A stretch of 64,000 nt of DNA from Deefgea piscis (lineage in GTDB: Bacteria > Pseudomonadota > Gammaproteobacteria > Burkholderiales > Chitinibacteraceae): assembly GCF_013284055.1 (NCBI RefSeq), contig NZ_CP054143.1, forward strand, positions 3,286,001 through 3,350,000. Direction: 5' to 3'. The translations under genes and the position numbers were made by a program. Every line of letters starts with the position of its first letter. The stretch's first letter is position 1. The notes under the pieces are model-generated. The model worked only from the letters and a program-made list of their open reading frames with translations. It was not told the DNA's origin and searched no databases. Of this stretch, positions 44,969 through 54,853 are shown one piece after another.

Positions 44969-46813
44969 ATGAATCTGCCTTTACGTTCCGCAGTCATCCT
45001 CGCCATCTTGGTGGGTTTATGCTTACCCGCCACCATCACCGGCTATATCGGGTTGCAGTACGAACAGCAAGCGGCCCAAAATCAAATCTCGCGTGACCAG
45101 CAACGTATCGCCGACGTACTGGCGCTAGGCATGCAAGAACCACTTTGGAATCTCGCGCCAGAATCCGCGCGCCCATTGCTCGACGCCTTAATGAGCGACG
45201 AGCGCACCGTCAGCATCACCATTAACGATCAAAAACTTGGGCCATTTTTATCGGCCAATCAGCCAGAGCGTAAAAAGGGCCATACCGCCTCGCTCTCGCG
45301 CCCAGTCATTAAACAAGGCACTACCATTGGCATCGCCACCGTTGAGTTTTCTGATGGCATCAGCACGCAGCACATCAAGCGTAAATTACAAATTTACTTA
45401 CTCGCGGTCATCGTGCAAGTTGTTTTGAGCTTGGGCTTGATTTTATTCTTACTGAACTCGCGCATTTTACGGCCACTCAAAAAACTCACCGAGCAATCGC
45501 AACGACTGGCAGATCGTCAGCTCAATCAAGCATTTATCTGGCGTCGCCATGATGAGTTAGGGCATTTAGGCCAGTCTTTAGAAAGCACTCGGCAAGCCTT
45601 GCATGATTTAATTGGCACATTAGAGCAAAAAAATGTGCAGCTCGAAGCCGACCTAATTAGCCGCAAACAAATTGAATCCGCGCTGCGGGTGAGCCAAGAT
45701 CGTTTTCGCCGCTTGGTGGAATCCACTCGTATTATTCCTTGGGATGCGCGCCCAGACGAATGGCGATTTACCTATGTTGGCCCGCAAGCCGAGCAACTAC
45801 TAGGCTTTCCGATTGCGGTTTGGTATAGCGAAGCATTTTTAAGCAACTATCTACATCCTGATGATCGACACCTCGCCTATCCGCTATTTGCCGACAAAAT
45901 GATGCTAGGCCAAACCTATGAATTTGAATGCCGATTACTCTCGGCCAGTGGCAAAGCCATTTGGGTGCATTTTTTTGCCACCGTGAGCCAAGATCAAAAT
46001 GGCCAAGCGCACTTACAGGGCTTTTTATTTGACATCCAAGCCCGTAAACACAATGAGCAACAACTAGAACAATATCGCCACCATTTAGAAGAAGTCGTTG
46101 AAAACCGCTCTCGCGCCTTGGTCACCGTTAATCATGAACTAGAAATTTTAATGGCCTCGATCGCGCAAGACTTACGCTCACCACTAAAAACCATAGACGG
46201 CTTTAGCCAAGTTTTGATTGATGACTACCGCGAAAAACTCGACGGCAACGCCCGCAATTATCTGCTGCGCATTCGCAGCAGCACCCAAACCATGAGCAAT
46301 CGCATCGATGATTTGCTGATGCTGCAAGAACTCTCGCGCAATGAATTACGGCAAGACGAGATCAATCTAAGTGAAATGGCCAACGATATTATGGAAGAGC
46401 TCAGCTTGCTGCAAACCGAGCGCGAAATCAGCCTTCACATCCAAGCAGAAATGATGGTCTTTGCTGATCGGCATTTAATGCGCATTGCGCTGTACAATTT
46501 TTTTGAAAATGCATGGCAATTTGCCAAGCCAGAGCAAGCGATTCACATTACATTTGCCTGCAATACCATCAACGGCCAGCCGGTGTTTTATATTGCCGAC
46601 CAAGGTCTTGGTTTAGACCCTGAGCAATCGAAACGATTATTCACACCGTTTTTCCGCTCGCAACACGAGCCGCGCAGCTCGGGCATCGGCCTCACTGTCG
46701 TGCAGCGCATTATCAGCCGCCATAATGGCCATCTTTGGGTGAAGTCCAATCTAGGCGAAGGCGCGACCTTTTATTTTACCTTGCCAGACAGCCGCAATGC
46801 ACAGTCGGCATAA
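44969..46813 (+). CDS. Sensor kinase-like protein with Gln in place of the phospho-accepting His
   Basis: This 614-residue protein has a transmembrane helix at about 5-27, a short periplasmic domain, a second helix at about 142-164, HAMP, a coiled coil, a PAS domain at about 235-360, then a HisKA-like segment where the H-box reads ASIAQDLRSPLKTIDGF. The normal His is Gln400 (CAA, 46166-46168). The ATPase domain looks complete (FFENAWQFAK, ADQGLGLDP, SSGIGLTVV). It may bind ATP but cannot autophosphorylate in the usual way. The ATG at 44969 has a weak Shine-Dalgarno. It lies just upstream of recA. Confidence 0.87.
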   Translation: MNLPLRSAVILAILVGLCLPATITGYIGLQYEQQAAQNQISRDQQRIADVLALGMQEPLWNLAPESARPLLDALMSDERTVSITINDQKLGPFLSANQPERKKGHTASLSRPVIKQGTTIGIATVEFSDGISTQHIKRKLQIYLLAVIVQVVLSLGLILFLLNSRILRPLKKLTEQSQRLADRQLNQAFIWRRHDELGHLGQSLESTRQALHDLIGTLEQKNVQLEADLISRKQIESALRVSQDRFRRLVESTRIIPWDARPDEWRFTYVGPQAEQLLGFPIAVWYSEAFLSNYLHPDDRHLAYPLFADKMMLGQTYEFECRLLSASGKAIWVHFFATVSQDQNGQAHLQGFLFDIQARKHNEQQLEQYRHHLEEVVENRSRALVTVNHELEILMASIAQDLRSPLKTIDGFSQVLIDDYREKLDGNARNYLLRIRSSTQTMSNRIDDLLMLQELSRNELRQDEINLSEMANDIMEELSLLQTEREISLHIQAEMMVFADRHLMRIALYNFFENAWQFAKPEQAIHITFACNTINGQPVFYIADQGLGLDPEQSKRLFTPFFRSQHEPRSSGIGLTVVQRIISRHNGHLWVKSNLGEGATFYFTLPDSRNAQSA

Positions 46814-46829
46814 ATCACGCACAGAACGC

Positions 46830-46857
46830 TTGCAAAAAAGAACGATTGTTCTATAAT
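46830..46857 (+). promoter_or_regulatory. recA promoter with SOS-like palindrome
   Basis: A -35 box TTGCAA (46830-46835), a 16-bp spacer, and a -10 box TATAAT (46852-46857) form a strong sigma-70 promoter. The spacer holds the perfect palindrome AGAACGATTGTTCT (46839-46852), i.e. GAAC-N4-GTTC, the natural place for a repressor such as LexA to block polymerase. A near-identical block precedes the prophage gene com at 63414-63436. Confidence 0.8.
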
Positions 46858-46892
46858 AAGCCAACTCAATCTAATTCACTGGGAACCACTTC

Positions 46893-47933
46893 ATGGACGA
46901 CAATAAAAGCAAAGCGCTCACTGCCGCATTAGCGCAAATCGAACGTCAGTTTGGTAAAGGCGCCATCATGAAAATGGGCGACAATCAAATTGAAAGTGAT
47001 CTGCAAGTCGTTTCAACTGGCTCACTCGGTCTTGACTTAGCATTGGGTGTCGGTGGTTTACCCCGTGGCCGTATCGTCGAAATTTTTGGCCCAGAATCAT
47101 CTGGTAAAACCACGTTGTGCTTACATGTCGTGGCTGAAGTACAAAAACTCGGTGGTGTAGCTGCGTATATCGATGCCGAAAACGCGCTCGATCCTATCTA
47201 CGCCCAAAAACTTGGTGTGAATGTCTCTGACATGCTGATCTCTCAGCCAGACACTGGCGAACAAGGCCTAGAAATTTGTGACATGCTGGTTCGCTCAGGT
47301 GGTGTAGACATCATTGTCATCGACTCAGTGGCAGCTCTTACCCCTAAAGCCGAAATCGAAGGCGAAATGGGCGATGTACACGTTGGCTTGCAAGCGCGCT
47401 TAATGAGCCAAGCACTGCGTAAACTCACCGGCAATATCAAGCGCACCAATACTTTGGTTATTTTCATTAACCAATTGCGCATGAAAATCGGCAATATGAT
47501 GCCCGGCCAAAGCCCTGAAACCACCACCGGTGGTAATGCACTGAAATTTTATGCTTCAGTTCGTCTCGACATCCGCCGCATTGGCGCAGTCAAAAAAGGC
47601 GAAGACATCATTGGCAACCAAACCAAAGTTAAAGTGGCTAAAAACAAAGTAGCGCCACCATTTCGCGTGATCACCTTTGACATCATGTATGGCGAAGGGA
47701 TTTCTCGTGAAGGCGAAATTATCGAGCAAGGCGTAACGCACAAAATCGTCGAAAAAGCCGGTGCTTGGTACAGTTATGGCGGCAATAAAATTGGTCAAGG
47801 TCTAGAAAACTCACGTCAATACCTGAAAGACAATCCTGAAGTGGCCGATGAAATCGCCCGCAAAGTCAGAGAAAAACTTAACGGTGCACCATTACCCATC
47901 GAAATGGATAATGGTGACGAACTAGGCGAATAA
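46893..47933 (+). CDS. recA: Recombinase RecA
   Basis: This 346-residue DNA strand-exchange ATPase and LexA co-protease has Walker [18 protein letters not shown], the catalytic region [13 protein letters not shown], loop L1 [20 protein letters not shown], and loop L2 [20 protein letters not shown]. It starts [20 protein letters not shown], as is typical. It is followed by a terminator and recX. Confidence 0.99.
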   Translation: MDDNKSKALTAALAQIERQFGKGAIMKMGDNQIESDLQVVSTGSLGLDLALGVGGLPRGRIVEIFGPESSGKTTLCLHVVAEVQKLGGVAAYIDAENALDPIYAQKLGVNVSDMLISQPDTGEQGLEICDMLVRSGGVDIIVIDSVAALTPKAEIEGEMGDVHVGLQARLMSQALRKLTGNIKRTNTLVIFINQLRMKIGNMMPGQSPETTTGGNALKFYASVRLDIRRIGAVKKGEDIIGNQTKVKVAKNKVAPPFRVITFDIMYGEGISREGEIIEQGVTHKIVEKAGAWYSYGGNKIGQGLENSRQYLKDNPEVADEIARKVREKLNGAPLPIEMDNGDELGE

Positions 47934-47954
47934 ACTCGCAGCAAGCACGCCAAT

Positions 47955-47986
47955 ACAGCCTCACCCTTGGGTGGGGCTGTTGTTTT
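47955..47986 (+). terminator. Attenuating stem-loop between recA and recX
   Basis: ACAGCCTCACCC and GGGTGGGGCTGT pair around a TT-centred loop, followed by TGTTTTT. recX lies just beyond, so it probably reduces rather than abolishes recX expression, as reported for recA-recX elsewhere. Confidence 0.75.
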
Positions 47987-48020
47987 TAGCGCGCCAGCAA
48001 AGAGGATTTAAGAGTACATC

Positions 48021-48494
48021 ATGGTTTCAATTCGCAATAAAGCGCTGCAATACCTTGGCCGGCGCGACCACTCCCGACAAGAGCTAGCGCAAAAATTAGC
48101 CATCGCTTATCCAGAAAGCAGCGCAGAAGAAATCAACGCCGTGCTGGATGACTTTATTGAGCGTGGCTGGCAATCGGACGCACGCTTTGCTGAACAATGG
48201 GTTTACTTTCGCAGCCAGCGCTATGGTCAACAAAGATTACGGCATGAACTGCAAGAAAAAGGCGTGAATTCCGAGCTGATTGCCGATGCTTTACTACAAG
48301 CTATCGATAATGAAATCGACACCGCACGGCAAGTGTGGCAAAAAAAATTCAAAGCAGCACCGATCGATCATCAAGCACGCGGCAAACAACTACGCTACCT
48401 CGCTAGCCGAGGATTTAGCCTAAACGTAATTTACCAAGTCGTGGGTGAGGCGGATGAGTTTGATGGGTATAACGATGACATCGATTCGATATAA
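48021..48494 (+). CDS. recX: Regulatory protein RecX
   Basis: This 157-residue protein has the three-helix RecX repeats: IRNKALQYLGRRDHSRQELAQ, VLDDFIERGWQSDARFAEQWV, RYGQQRLRHELQEKGV. It binds and dampens RecA filaments. Its place 87 bp after recA and the intervening stem-loop fit the usual coupled arrangement. Confidence 0.93.
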   Translation: MVSIRNKALQYLGRRDHSRQELAQKLAIAYPESSAEEINAVLDDFIERGWQSDARFAEQWVYFRSQRYGQQRLRHELQEKGVNSELIADALLQAIDNEIDTARQVWQKKFKAAPIDHQARGKQLRYLASRGFSLNVIYQVVGEADEFDGYNDDIDSI

Positions 48495-48592
48495 AGCCTA
48501 GCGCTAGATACCCAAGCCACAACGCACTAGATTGGCCGTGATTGCACCGTGTGCGTACAATGCGTAGGTTCAAATCCACCGCATAAAAAACC

Positions 48593-48925
48593 ATGTCTAA
48601 CTCAACTGAATCGAACTATGTCGTCAACGCCCAGCAATTGGTTTGTGTGGCGAGCTTTTTAGCCAAAGAAGGCCATCAAACCGAGCTACTGGCCGCCCTT
48701 GCTGACCTGATTGCCGATACGCGCCGCGAAGCGGGCTGCATTCGTTACGAGCTCAATATCAGCCGCGATGAGCCACGGCGAATGACTTTTGTCGAAAAAT
48801 TTGTCGACCTTGCCGCTTTTGAGCAGCATTGCGCCAAACCGGCCATTCAACATTATTTCCATCACATCATGCCGCAATGGGTGGAGTCGTATCAGGTGGA
48901 AACCTACCACCAAGTGATCGCCTAA
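48593..48925 (+). CDS. Putative quinol monooxygenase (ABM domain)
   Basis: This 110-residue protein has the antibiotic-biosynthesis-monooxygenase fold pattern: VCVASFLAKEGHQTELLAAL, TRREAGCIRYELNISRDEP, and MTFVEKFVDLAAFEQHCAKP. Such small dimeric proteins (YgiN type) act on quinols or aldehydes; the real substrate is unknown. It is a single gene ending in a strong terminator. Confidence 0.85.
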   Translation: MSNSTESNYVVNAQQLVCVASFLAKEGHQTELLAALADLIADTRREAGCIRYELNISRDEPRRMTFVEKFVDLAAFEQHCAKPAIQHYFHHIMPQWVESYQVETYHQVIA

Positions 48926-48927
48926 AT

Positions 48928-48965
48928 AAAAACCGCCATGCAACATCAATCGCATGGCGGTTTTT
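48928..48965. terminator. Bidirectional terminator between the monooxygenase gene and nirD
   Basis: Perfect 14-bp stem AAAAACCGCCATGC / GCATGGCGGTTTTT between convergent genes. Confidence 0.93.
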
Positions 48966-48980
48966 TAGGGGGCTTAAAAT

Positions 48981-49304
48981 TTAGATTTGCACTTCAACCT
49001 GCTGGCCAACCACGCGGGCCGGATAGCTTTGAATCGAGCGCTCGGTGCTTTCATAGCAAACGCCATCACGTAAACGAAAACGCTGTTTTTTTAATGGACT
49101 GGCCACCCATAGCTCGCCATCGTGCTCGGCAATTAAACCGCGCGATAACACACTGGCCCCAGCAAACGGGTCAATATTATCCAGCGCAAACACTTGCTCA
49201 TCGGCATACGGCCGAAAAATCGCCACCTGCCGCTCACCCACTAAGGCACACACCCCAGTACCGGGGATAATGGCTTTCAAATCACAGACTGCATTCCAAT
49301 TCAT
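48981..49304 (-). CDS. nirD: Nitrite reductase (NADH) small subunit
   Basis: This 107-residue Rieske-like subunit has the NirD pattern IIPGTGVCALVGERQVAIF, YADEQVFALDNIDPFAGASV and LSRGLIAEHDGELWVASPL. The Cys/His cluster ligands of true Rieske proteins are absent, as usual in NirD. It partners NirB in cytoplasmic reduction of nitrite to ammonium. GGAG precedes the ATG; it lies downstream of nirB. Confidence 0.93.
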   Translation of the reverse strand: MNWNAVCDLKAIIPGTGVCALVGERQVAIFRPYADEQVFALDNIDPFAGASVLSRGLIAEHDGELWVASPLKKQRFRLRDGVCYESTERSIQSYPARVVGQQVEVQI

Positions 49305-49388
49305 TATTCTCTCCTTACGCTCGCCAATCAGGGCGAGGGCATCGCCCCAACTTCGGCATCGACGCCCCGCTGCTGCGCGAGATGTACC

Positions 49389-51929
49389 TTAAATAATCGG
49401 CTTAATCACGATGACCTTGCGCTCGTCCAATTGTGCTGGGCGAACTTGGTCGCGCGCCGGCACAAATTGCACATTCGGATCATGCGCTTCGCTATTAATA
49501 AAGTGGGCAAAACGCGCCAATTGATCGGCATCGCTCAACGTGGTTTGCCATTCGCACTGATACTGGCTGCGGATAGTCGCCAAATCGTTTTCTAATTGTT
49601 CGGCAATCCCAAGCTTATCGTCCACAATCACCGACCGCAGATAATCCACGCCGCCTTCCATGCTTAATAACCAGCTGGCCGTGCGTTGCAATTTATCGGC
49701 AGTTGTCACGTAAAACATCATAAAGCGATCAAGATAACGCAATAAAGTCTCACGGTCTAAATCCGACGCCAGTAAATCGGCATGGCGCGGCTTCATACCG
49801 CCATTACCGCACACATACAAATTCCAACCGGCGTCTGTGGCGATAATGCCGACGTCTTTACCCTGCGCTTCAGCGCATTCGCGAGTGCAACCGGACACGC
49901 CAAATTTCATTTTATGCGGCGTGCGTATCCCTTTGTAACGATGCTCAAGTTCAACGCCCAAACCTACGCTGTCTTGCACACCAAACCGGCACCAAGTGCT
50001 GCCGACACAGGTTTTCACCATCCGCAATGATTTGGCATAGGCTTGGCCAGTTTCAAACCCAGCATCAATTAAGCGGCCCCAAATCGCCGGCAAATCGCCT
50101 TTGTGCGCGCCAAACAAACCAATGCGCTGCGCGCCGGTTACTTTGGTATACAAGCCATAATCTTTAGCCACCGCCGCCAATGCCATCAAGCCTTCTGGCG
50201 TCACCTCGCCACCGGCCATACGCGGAATCACCGAATACGTACCGTCTTTTTGCATATTGCCTAAAAACACATCATTGGTGTCTTGCAACGGCGTATTGGC
50301 TGGCGAAAGCACATACTCACCCCAAGCACTGGCCAAAATCGAGCCAATCGTCGGTTTACACGTTTCACAGCCGTAGCCATGACCAAACTGAGCAATCGCC
50401 TCGTCAAAGGTTTTTACGCCAGCAACTTTAATCAGGTGGTACAAATCTTGGCGTGAATGCGGAAAATGCGCGCATAAATGATTTTTTACTTCCACGCCAT
50501 TGCGCGCCAATTCAGCGTTGAGTACCTGACTAATCAACGGCACACAGCCGCCACAACCGGTACCGGCCCCCGTTTCAGCCTTAATCGCAGCTAGCGTGTG
50601 ATGCCCCGCTGCGACGGCATCGGCAATTTTTTGTTTACTCACGTCAAAGCACGAGCAAATCACTGCCGATGCCGGCAAGGCATCCACGCCCAAAGCCGGT
50701 TTGGCCCCAGCATAAGCTGGCAAAATCAACGCGTCTGGATGCTCGGGCACCGGCATTGCATTGAGCATCATTTGCAATAATTGGCCGTAATCGTCCACAT
50801 CACCAATCAGCACCGCGCCCAATAGCGTGCTGCCATCTTGTGAGACAACGATTTTTTTATAAATCCCAGCTTGATCGTCTTGGAATACATAGCTGTGGCA
50901 ACCGGGTGTGCGCCCTTGCGCGTCACCAATACTGCCGACTGAAACACCTAATAATTTTAACTTGGCGCTCATATCGGCGCCGGTAAAGGCATTGTCACGG
51001 CCCAATAAATGATCGACCGCCACTTGCGCCATTTTGTAGCCCGGCGCCACCAGACCAAAATACTGCCCCTGCCATGCCGCGCATTCACCAACCGCATAAA
51101 TATCGGCATTGGACGTTTGGCAGTGATCATTAATCACCACCCCGCCACGCTCGGCAACTTCCAGCTGACCATAGCGTGCCAAATTGTCTTGCGGGCGAAT
51201 CCCTGTCGAGAACACAATCACATCGGCTTCTAAATGGCTACCATCGGCAAACACCAAGCGATGCGCGGCGTGTTGTCCGCCATGCATTTGAATATCTGTG
51301 GTGTTTTTACCGGTATGCACCGTTACACCCATCGCCGTAATTTTACGGCGCAACATTTCGCCACCCATACGATCGAGCTGCTCGGCCATCAACACCGGCG
51401 CATATTCAACCACGTGCGTTGCCAAACCCAAGGCTTTGAGCGCACCTGCGGCCTCAAGGCCTAATAAACCGCCACCAATCACCACCCCACTTTTGGCCGA
51501 TTTGGCCGCGTCTTCAATGGCATCCAAATCATCAATGGTGCGATACACAAAGCATTCATGATGCGCGCTACCTTGAATTGGCGGCACCCATGGATACGAG
51601 CCCGTCGCCAGCACCAGCTTGTCATACGCGAGGGTTTGGCCTTTATTGGTCAATACCACTTTTTGCGCTGAATCGATATGCTTTACCGCTTCGCCAACGC
51701 AAACTTTAATGCCGTTTTTTTCAAAAAAGCCCGGTTTCACCAAAGACAAATCTTCATCAGTGTGGTGCGAAAAATAAGATGACAAATGCACTCGGTCATA
51801 CGCCGTTCGCGATTCAGCACACAATACCGTGATGTCAAAATCAGCGGCATTGCCTTTATCGCACAGCTCTTCTAAAAACCGGTGTCCCACCATCCCGTTG
51901 CCCACGACAACGATACGCGTTTTCGTCAT
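49389..51929 (-). CDS. nirB: Nitrite reductase (NADH) large subunit
   Basis: This 846-residue protein has an FAD/NAD domain (VVVGNGMVGHRFLEEL at the start, GVVIGGGLLGLEAAGALKAL), a BFD-like 2Fe-2S segment (ICSCFDVSK and GTGCGGCVPL), and the sirohaem/4Fe-4S sulfite-nitrite reductase part (TCVGSTWCRFGVQDS, GVSGCTRECAEAQGKDVG). It reduces nitrite to ammonium with NADH. GAGGAG precedes the ATG. Together with nirD and narK it makes a nitrate-uptake and nitrite-disposal unit; no nitrate reductase is in the window. Confidence 0.97.
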   Translation of the reverse strand: MTKTRIVVVGNGMVGHRFLEELCDKGNAADFDITVLCAESRTAYDRVHLSSYFSHHTDEDLSLVKPGFFEKNGIKVCVGEAVKHIDSAQKVVLTNKGQTLAYDKLVLATGSYPWVPPIQGSAHHECFVYRTIDDLDAIEDAAKSAKSGVVIGGGLLGLEAAGALKALGLATHVVEYAPVLMAEQLDRMGGEMLRRKITAMGVTVHTGKNTTDIQMHGGQHAAHRLVFADGSHLEADVIVFSTGIRPQDNLARYGQLEVAERGGVVINDHCQTSNADIYAVGECAAWQGQYFGLVAPGYKMAQVAVDHLLGRDNAFTGADMSAKLKLLGVSVGSIGDAQGRTPGCHSYVFQDDQAGIYKKIVVSQDGSTLLGAVLIGDVDDYGQLLQMMLNAMPVPEHPDALILPAYAGAKPALGVDALPASAVICSCFDVSKQKIADAVAAGHHTLAAIKAETGAGTGCGGCVPLISQVLNAELARNGVEVKNHLCAHFPHSRQDLYHLIKVAGVKTFDEAIAQFGHGYGCETCKPTIGSILASAWGEYVLSPANTPLQDTNDVFLGNMQKDGTYSVIPRMAGGEVTPEGLMALAAVAKDYGLYTKVTGAQRIGLFGAHKGDLPAIWGRLIDAGFETGQAYAKSLRMVKTCVGSTWCRFGVQDSVGLGVELEHRYKGIRTPHKMKFGVSGCTRECAEAQGKDVGIIATDAGWNLYVCGNGGMKPRHADLLASDLDRETLLRYLDRFMMFYVTTADKLQRTASWLLSMEGGVDYLRSVIVDDKLGIAEQLENDLATIRSQYQCEWQTTLSDADQLARFAHFINSEAHDPNVQFVPARDQVRPAQLDERKVIVIKPII

Positions 51930-52045
51930 TTCTACTCCTCACACCCCATCATCGGGCGATTTCAATCCATCACAATCGACTCGCACAACGCTCTATCTGC
52001 GCTGTACATCTATTGGTGATGCTCAGATTATGTATTGATCATGGC

Positions 52046-52172
52046 TAAAGTATCGCGGCATTCCCTCTCCCTTGATGGGAGAGGGTTAGGGTGAGGGTGA
52101 AACTACGGAGTGCAGCTCAACACCCCCATCCCAGCCTTCCCCCATCAAGGGGGAAGGGGTTACAGTCGCGCC
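52046..52172. repeat. ~125-bp interspersed repeat, copy 1 (inverted match to 61882-62007)
   Basis: The copy contains two hairpins, CCCTCTCCC-TTGAT-GGGAGAGGG and CCTTCCCCC-ATCAA-GGGGGAAGG, joined by a stretch reading GAAACTACGGAGTGCAGCTC. The reverse complement occurs at 61882-62007 with few differences. It lies between narK and nirB and may affect transcript end or stability. The remaining sequence of the 352-bp gap shows no further feature. Confidence 0.9.
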
Positions 52173-52281
52173 ACTCAAGCATTGGCGATTTAACGTATCA
52201 ACACCCAACTTGAACATCGTATATCTATTCGACGTATTGCCCGCTAAGCCAAAACACACATAGCCTAGATGGCAATACCTA

Positions 52282-53685
52282 CTAGCAAGGCAGCTCAGCT
52301 TTGGGGCTAGCGTAATAACGCCAAGTCATCCACACGCAGCTCACATAAAAAGCAATAAACGCATACAAGGCTAATTCTGGCCCGCCGCTGGCTTGCATCG
52401 ACAAACCAAAACTTTGCGGAATAAAGAAACCACCATACGCACCAATCGCACTAATAAAGCCTGCAGCTGCCGCTGATTCTTGCATCCCACCCAAACGCGC
52501 TGCTTTTTGTGCCGCTTCATCAGCGCCCTTGGCTTCACGCATTCTGAGTGTGGCAAAAATCGTTGGAATCATCTTATACGTCGAGCCATTGCCCAAACCG
52601 GCAAAGGTAAACAGCAATAAAAACATGGCAAAAAAGCCTGGCCATGAACCACCACTCAACTGCCCATCAGCACCTAATTCGGGTAAGAACGCCAACACGC
52701 CCAACACAGAAAATGCCATCGCCATAAACACACCCAGAGTAACCTTAGCACCGCCAATTTTGTCGGAAATAATACCGCCTACTGGCCGTATTAATGCCCC
52801 GATCAACGGTCCTAAAAAGGCATACTTCATGACGGCGACATCAGGAAACAAGGATTTAGTCAGCAAGGCAAATGCCCCTGCAAAGCCAATAAAACTGCCA
52901 AAAGTACCGATATACAACCAGCACATCAGCCAATTGTGTTTGCGGCGAAAAATCACCGCTTGCTGCGCAAACGACGAGCGCGCATCGGCAATATCATTCA
53001 TGCCAAACCAAGCGGCAATCGACGCAATCGCAATCAATGGCACCCACATAAAGCCCGCGTTTTGTAGCCAAAGCGATTGCGCAGCACCGGCTTTAAGATA
53101 ACTTTGCGCCTCACCACCAAAAGCGCCAAACAACGGCAAAGTGATCGCCAGCGGAATCAATAATTGCGCCAAAGAAACGCCCAAATTACCAAACCCGGCG
53201 TTTAAACCATTGGCTGAGCCTTTTTGCGCCGTCGGGAAAAAATAACCAATATTGGCCATCGAGCTAGCAAAGTTGCCGCTACCCAAACCGCAAAGCAGCG
53301 CAATCACCAATAGCTCGGTGTAAGTCGTAGTTGGATCTTGCACCGCAAAGCCCAACCACAGCGCCGGAATCAACAACAGCGCGGTTGAAATCGCCGTCCA
53401 TTTACGCCCGCCAAATCGTGCCGGCATAAACGAATAAAAAATCCGCAGCGTGGCGCCCGACAATTGCGGCAACGCCGTTAACATAAACAACTGCTCTTTA
53501 CTAAAATTAAACCCTGCCGAATTCAGATTGAGCGCCACCACACTCCACAGCACTGAAATCACAAAACCCAAAGTCAAACAAGGAATCGAAATCGCCAAAT
53601 TGCGTTTGGCCACCGACTGACCTTGCTCTTGCCAAAACACCGGATTTTCCGGCTCCCAACGCGTTAACACCGCACTTTTTGTCAT
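52282..53685 (-). CDS. narK: Nitrate/nitrite MFS transporter
   Basis: This 467-residue, 12-helix MFS protein has the NNP-family motifs GLGSGNFASSMANIGYFFPT (nitrate signature) and FAGLGNGSTYKMIP. It begins TRWEPENPVFW like NarK proteins. It should import nitrate or exchange nitrate and nitrite. I chose the ATG at 53685 with AAAGGA upstream. nirB and nirD follow after a repeat-bearing gap. Confidence 0.93.
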   Translation of the reverse strand: MTKSAVLTRWEPENPVFWQEQGQSVAKRNLAISIPCLTLGFVISVLWSVVALNLNSAGFNFSKEQLFMLTALPQLSGATLRIFYSFMPARFGGRKWTAISTALLLIPALWLGFAVQDPTTTYTELLVIALLCGLGSGNFASSMANIGYFFPTAQKGSANGLNAGFGNLGVSLAQLLIPLAITLPLFGAFGGEAQSYLKAGAAQSLWLQNAGFMWVPLIAIASIAAWFGMNDIADARSSFAQQAVIFRRKHNWLMCWLYIGTFGSFIGFAGAFALLTKSLFPDVAVMKYAFLGPLIGALIRPVGGIISDKIGGAKVTLGVFMAMAFSVLGVLAFLPELGADGQLSGGSWPGFFAMFLLLFTFAGLGNGSTYKMIPTIFATLRMREAKGADEAAQKAARLGGMQESAAAAGFISAIGAYGGFFIPQSFGLSMQASGGPELALYAFIAFYVSCVWMTWRYYASPKAELPC

Positions 53686-53751
53686 GATTTTTTTCCTTTC
53701 ATTTGCCAGCCGCACCATTCAATCAGCGGTATGCGGCCAACTATACGGCAA

Positions 53752-53779
53752 AAAAAAAGCGCCCCAAGGGCGCCAAAAG
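53752..53779 (-). terminator. Strong terminator in front of narK
   Basis: On the minus strand GGCGCCC-TTG-GGGCGC is followed by nine Ts, ending 67 bp before the narK start. It could end the upstream oxidoreductase transcript or act as an attenuator inside the narK leader. The 340-bp gap to the upstream gene holds no coding sequence; a NarL-like heptamer TACCCCT is present at about 53803-53809. Confidence 0.85.
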
Positions 53780-54025
53780 CAAAAACCTACCACCAAAGCA
53801 ATAGGGGTATTTCGTAGCAAAAACCAGTTATTCGCTCCAGCTAAGCAAATACCCGAATATGACCCCAGCATAAGCTCAGCACAGAGCTTGTTCCGTACAA
53901 AAACCCACCGCAAAGCCCTAACCCCATCGAGGTAGGCAGGAAATAATCACCAACATCCATTCGTTTGATTATGCGCAAACTCAAGACCGCAAAAATAATC
54001 TCGGCTCAGAATCAAAACCAAAAAA

Positions 54026-54673
54026 TCAATCGTGCTCGGCCATTTGCGCGGATTCAATGACGCTCACCCCAGGCGCGGCGTTGAGTGCCGCGGCCAGCAT
54101 GCTCGCGGCCACACGCTCAACCTTCACCGCCCGCCACGCCACTGGAATGCACGCCGCCAAATGCCGATTGAGCCATAAGCCGAATTCTTCCGCGCGGCGT
54201 CGATCAGGCCGCTCGCCAGCATCGAGCAAAGACGGCCGCACAATAATTAACGAGCCAAATCCCAAAGCACGTACATCGCGTTCAGCCTCGCCCTTGGTGC
54301 GCAGATACAAACCGCTAGCCTGTGCATTGGCGCCCAATGAAGAATTCAATACCAAGGTCGGTGTTGCTGCCTGATGCAAGCACTGGGCTGCCTGCAATAC
54401 ATAGTCGTAATCAACGCGCCGAAATGCCGCCGCCGAGCCAGCGATTTTGCGCGTGGTGCCCAGCGCACAAAGTGCCGCATCCACCTGCCACCATGCGGCG
54501 TCATTGGGTAGCGCGTTAAAGTCGACAATGGGATTTTGCAATTTAATATGCGCCGTTAAGGCGCGCCGTGTTGGCGCGATCACCCTTGCGACATCAGCGT
54601 GCGCCAAAGCCTGTTGCAATAATTGCTGACCAACCGCGCCGGTTGCCCCTAAAATCAAAAGCGTTTTTTGCAC
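54026..54673 (-). CDS. NAD(P)H-binding oxidoreductase (atypical SDR)
   Basis: This 215-residue protein has the Rossmann start LLILGATGAVGQQLLQQAL and segments VLNSSLGANAQASGLYLRTKGEAE and IIVRPSLLDAGERP, typical of atypical short-chain dehydrogenases of the HTATIP2/YwnB kind. The substrate is unknown. I chose the GTG at 54673, with AGAGG 8 nt upstream; a GTG at 54691 would add six residues. Confidence 0.8.
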   Translation of the reverse strand: MQKTLLILGATGAVGQQLLQQALAHADVARVIAPTRRALTAHIKLQNPIVDFNALPNDAAWWQVDAALCALGTTRKIAGSAAAFRRVDYDYVLQAAQCLHQAATPTLVLNSSLGANAQASGLYLRTKGEAERDVRALGFGSLIIVRPSLLDAGERPDRRRAEEFGLWLNRHLAACIPVAWRAVKVERVAASMLAAALNAAPGVSVIESAQMAEHD

Positions 54674-54853
54674 CAATCCAACCTCTATCACTCAAACTCA
54701 CTGCCTCACAAACAAACCGCAGCGCCAAGGTTACAGCGCGGCGCTACCGGCGTTACCGGCATACCCAGCACTTGGACACCCCGTTTCGCACTCAGTTGCA
54801 AGATTAAGCGACCGGCTGTGATACCCGCGTTTTTTTGTTCGTTCCCGTACGGT

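Noticed and set aside
48525-48592. tRNA-like stretch with GGTTCAAATCC before the monooxygenase gene
   Set aside because: The putative T-stem pairs at only three of five positions and no acceptor stem or anticodon arm can be built.
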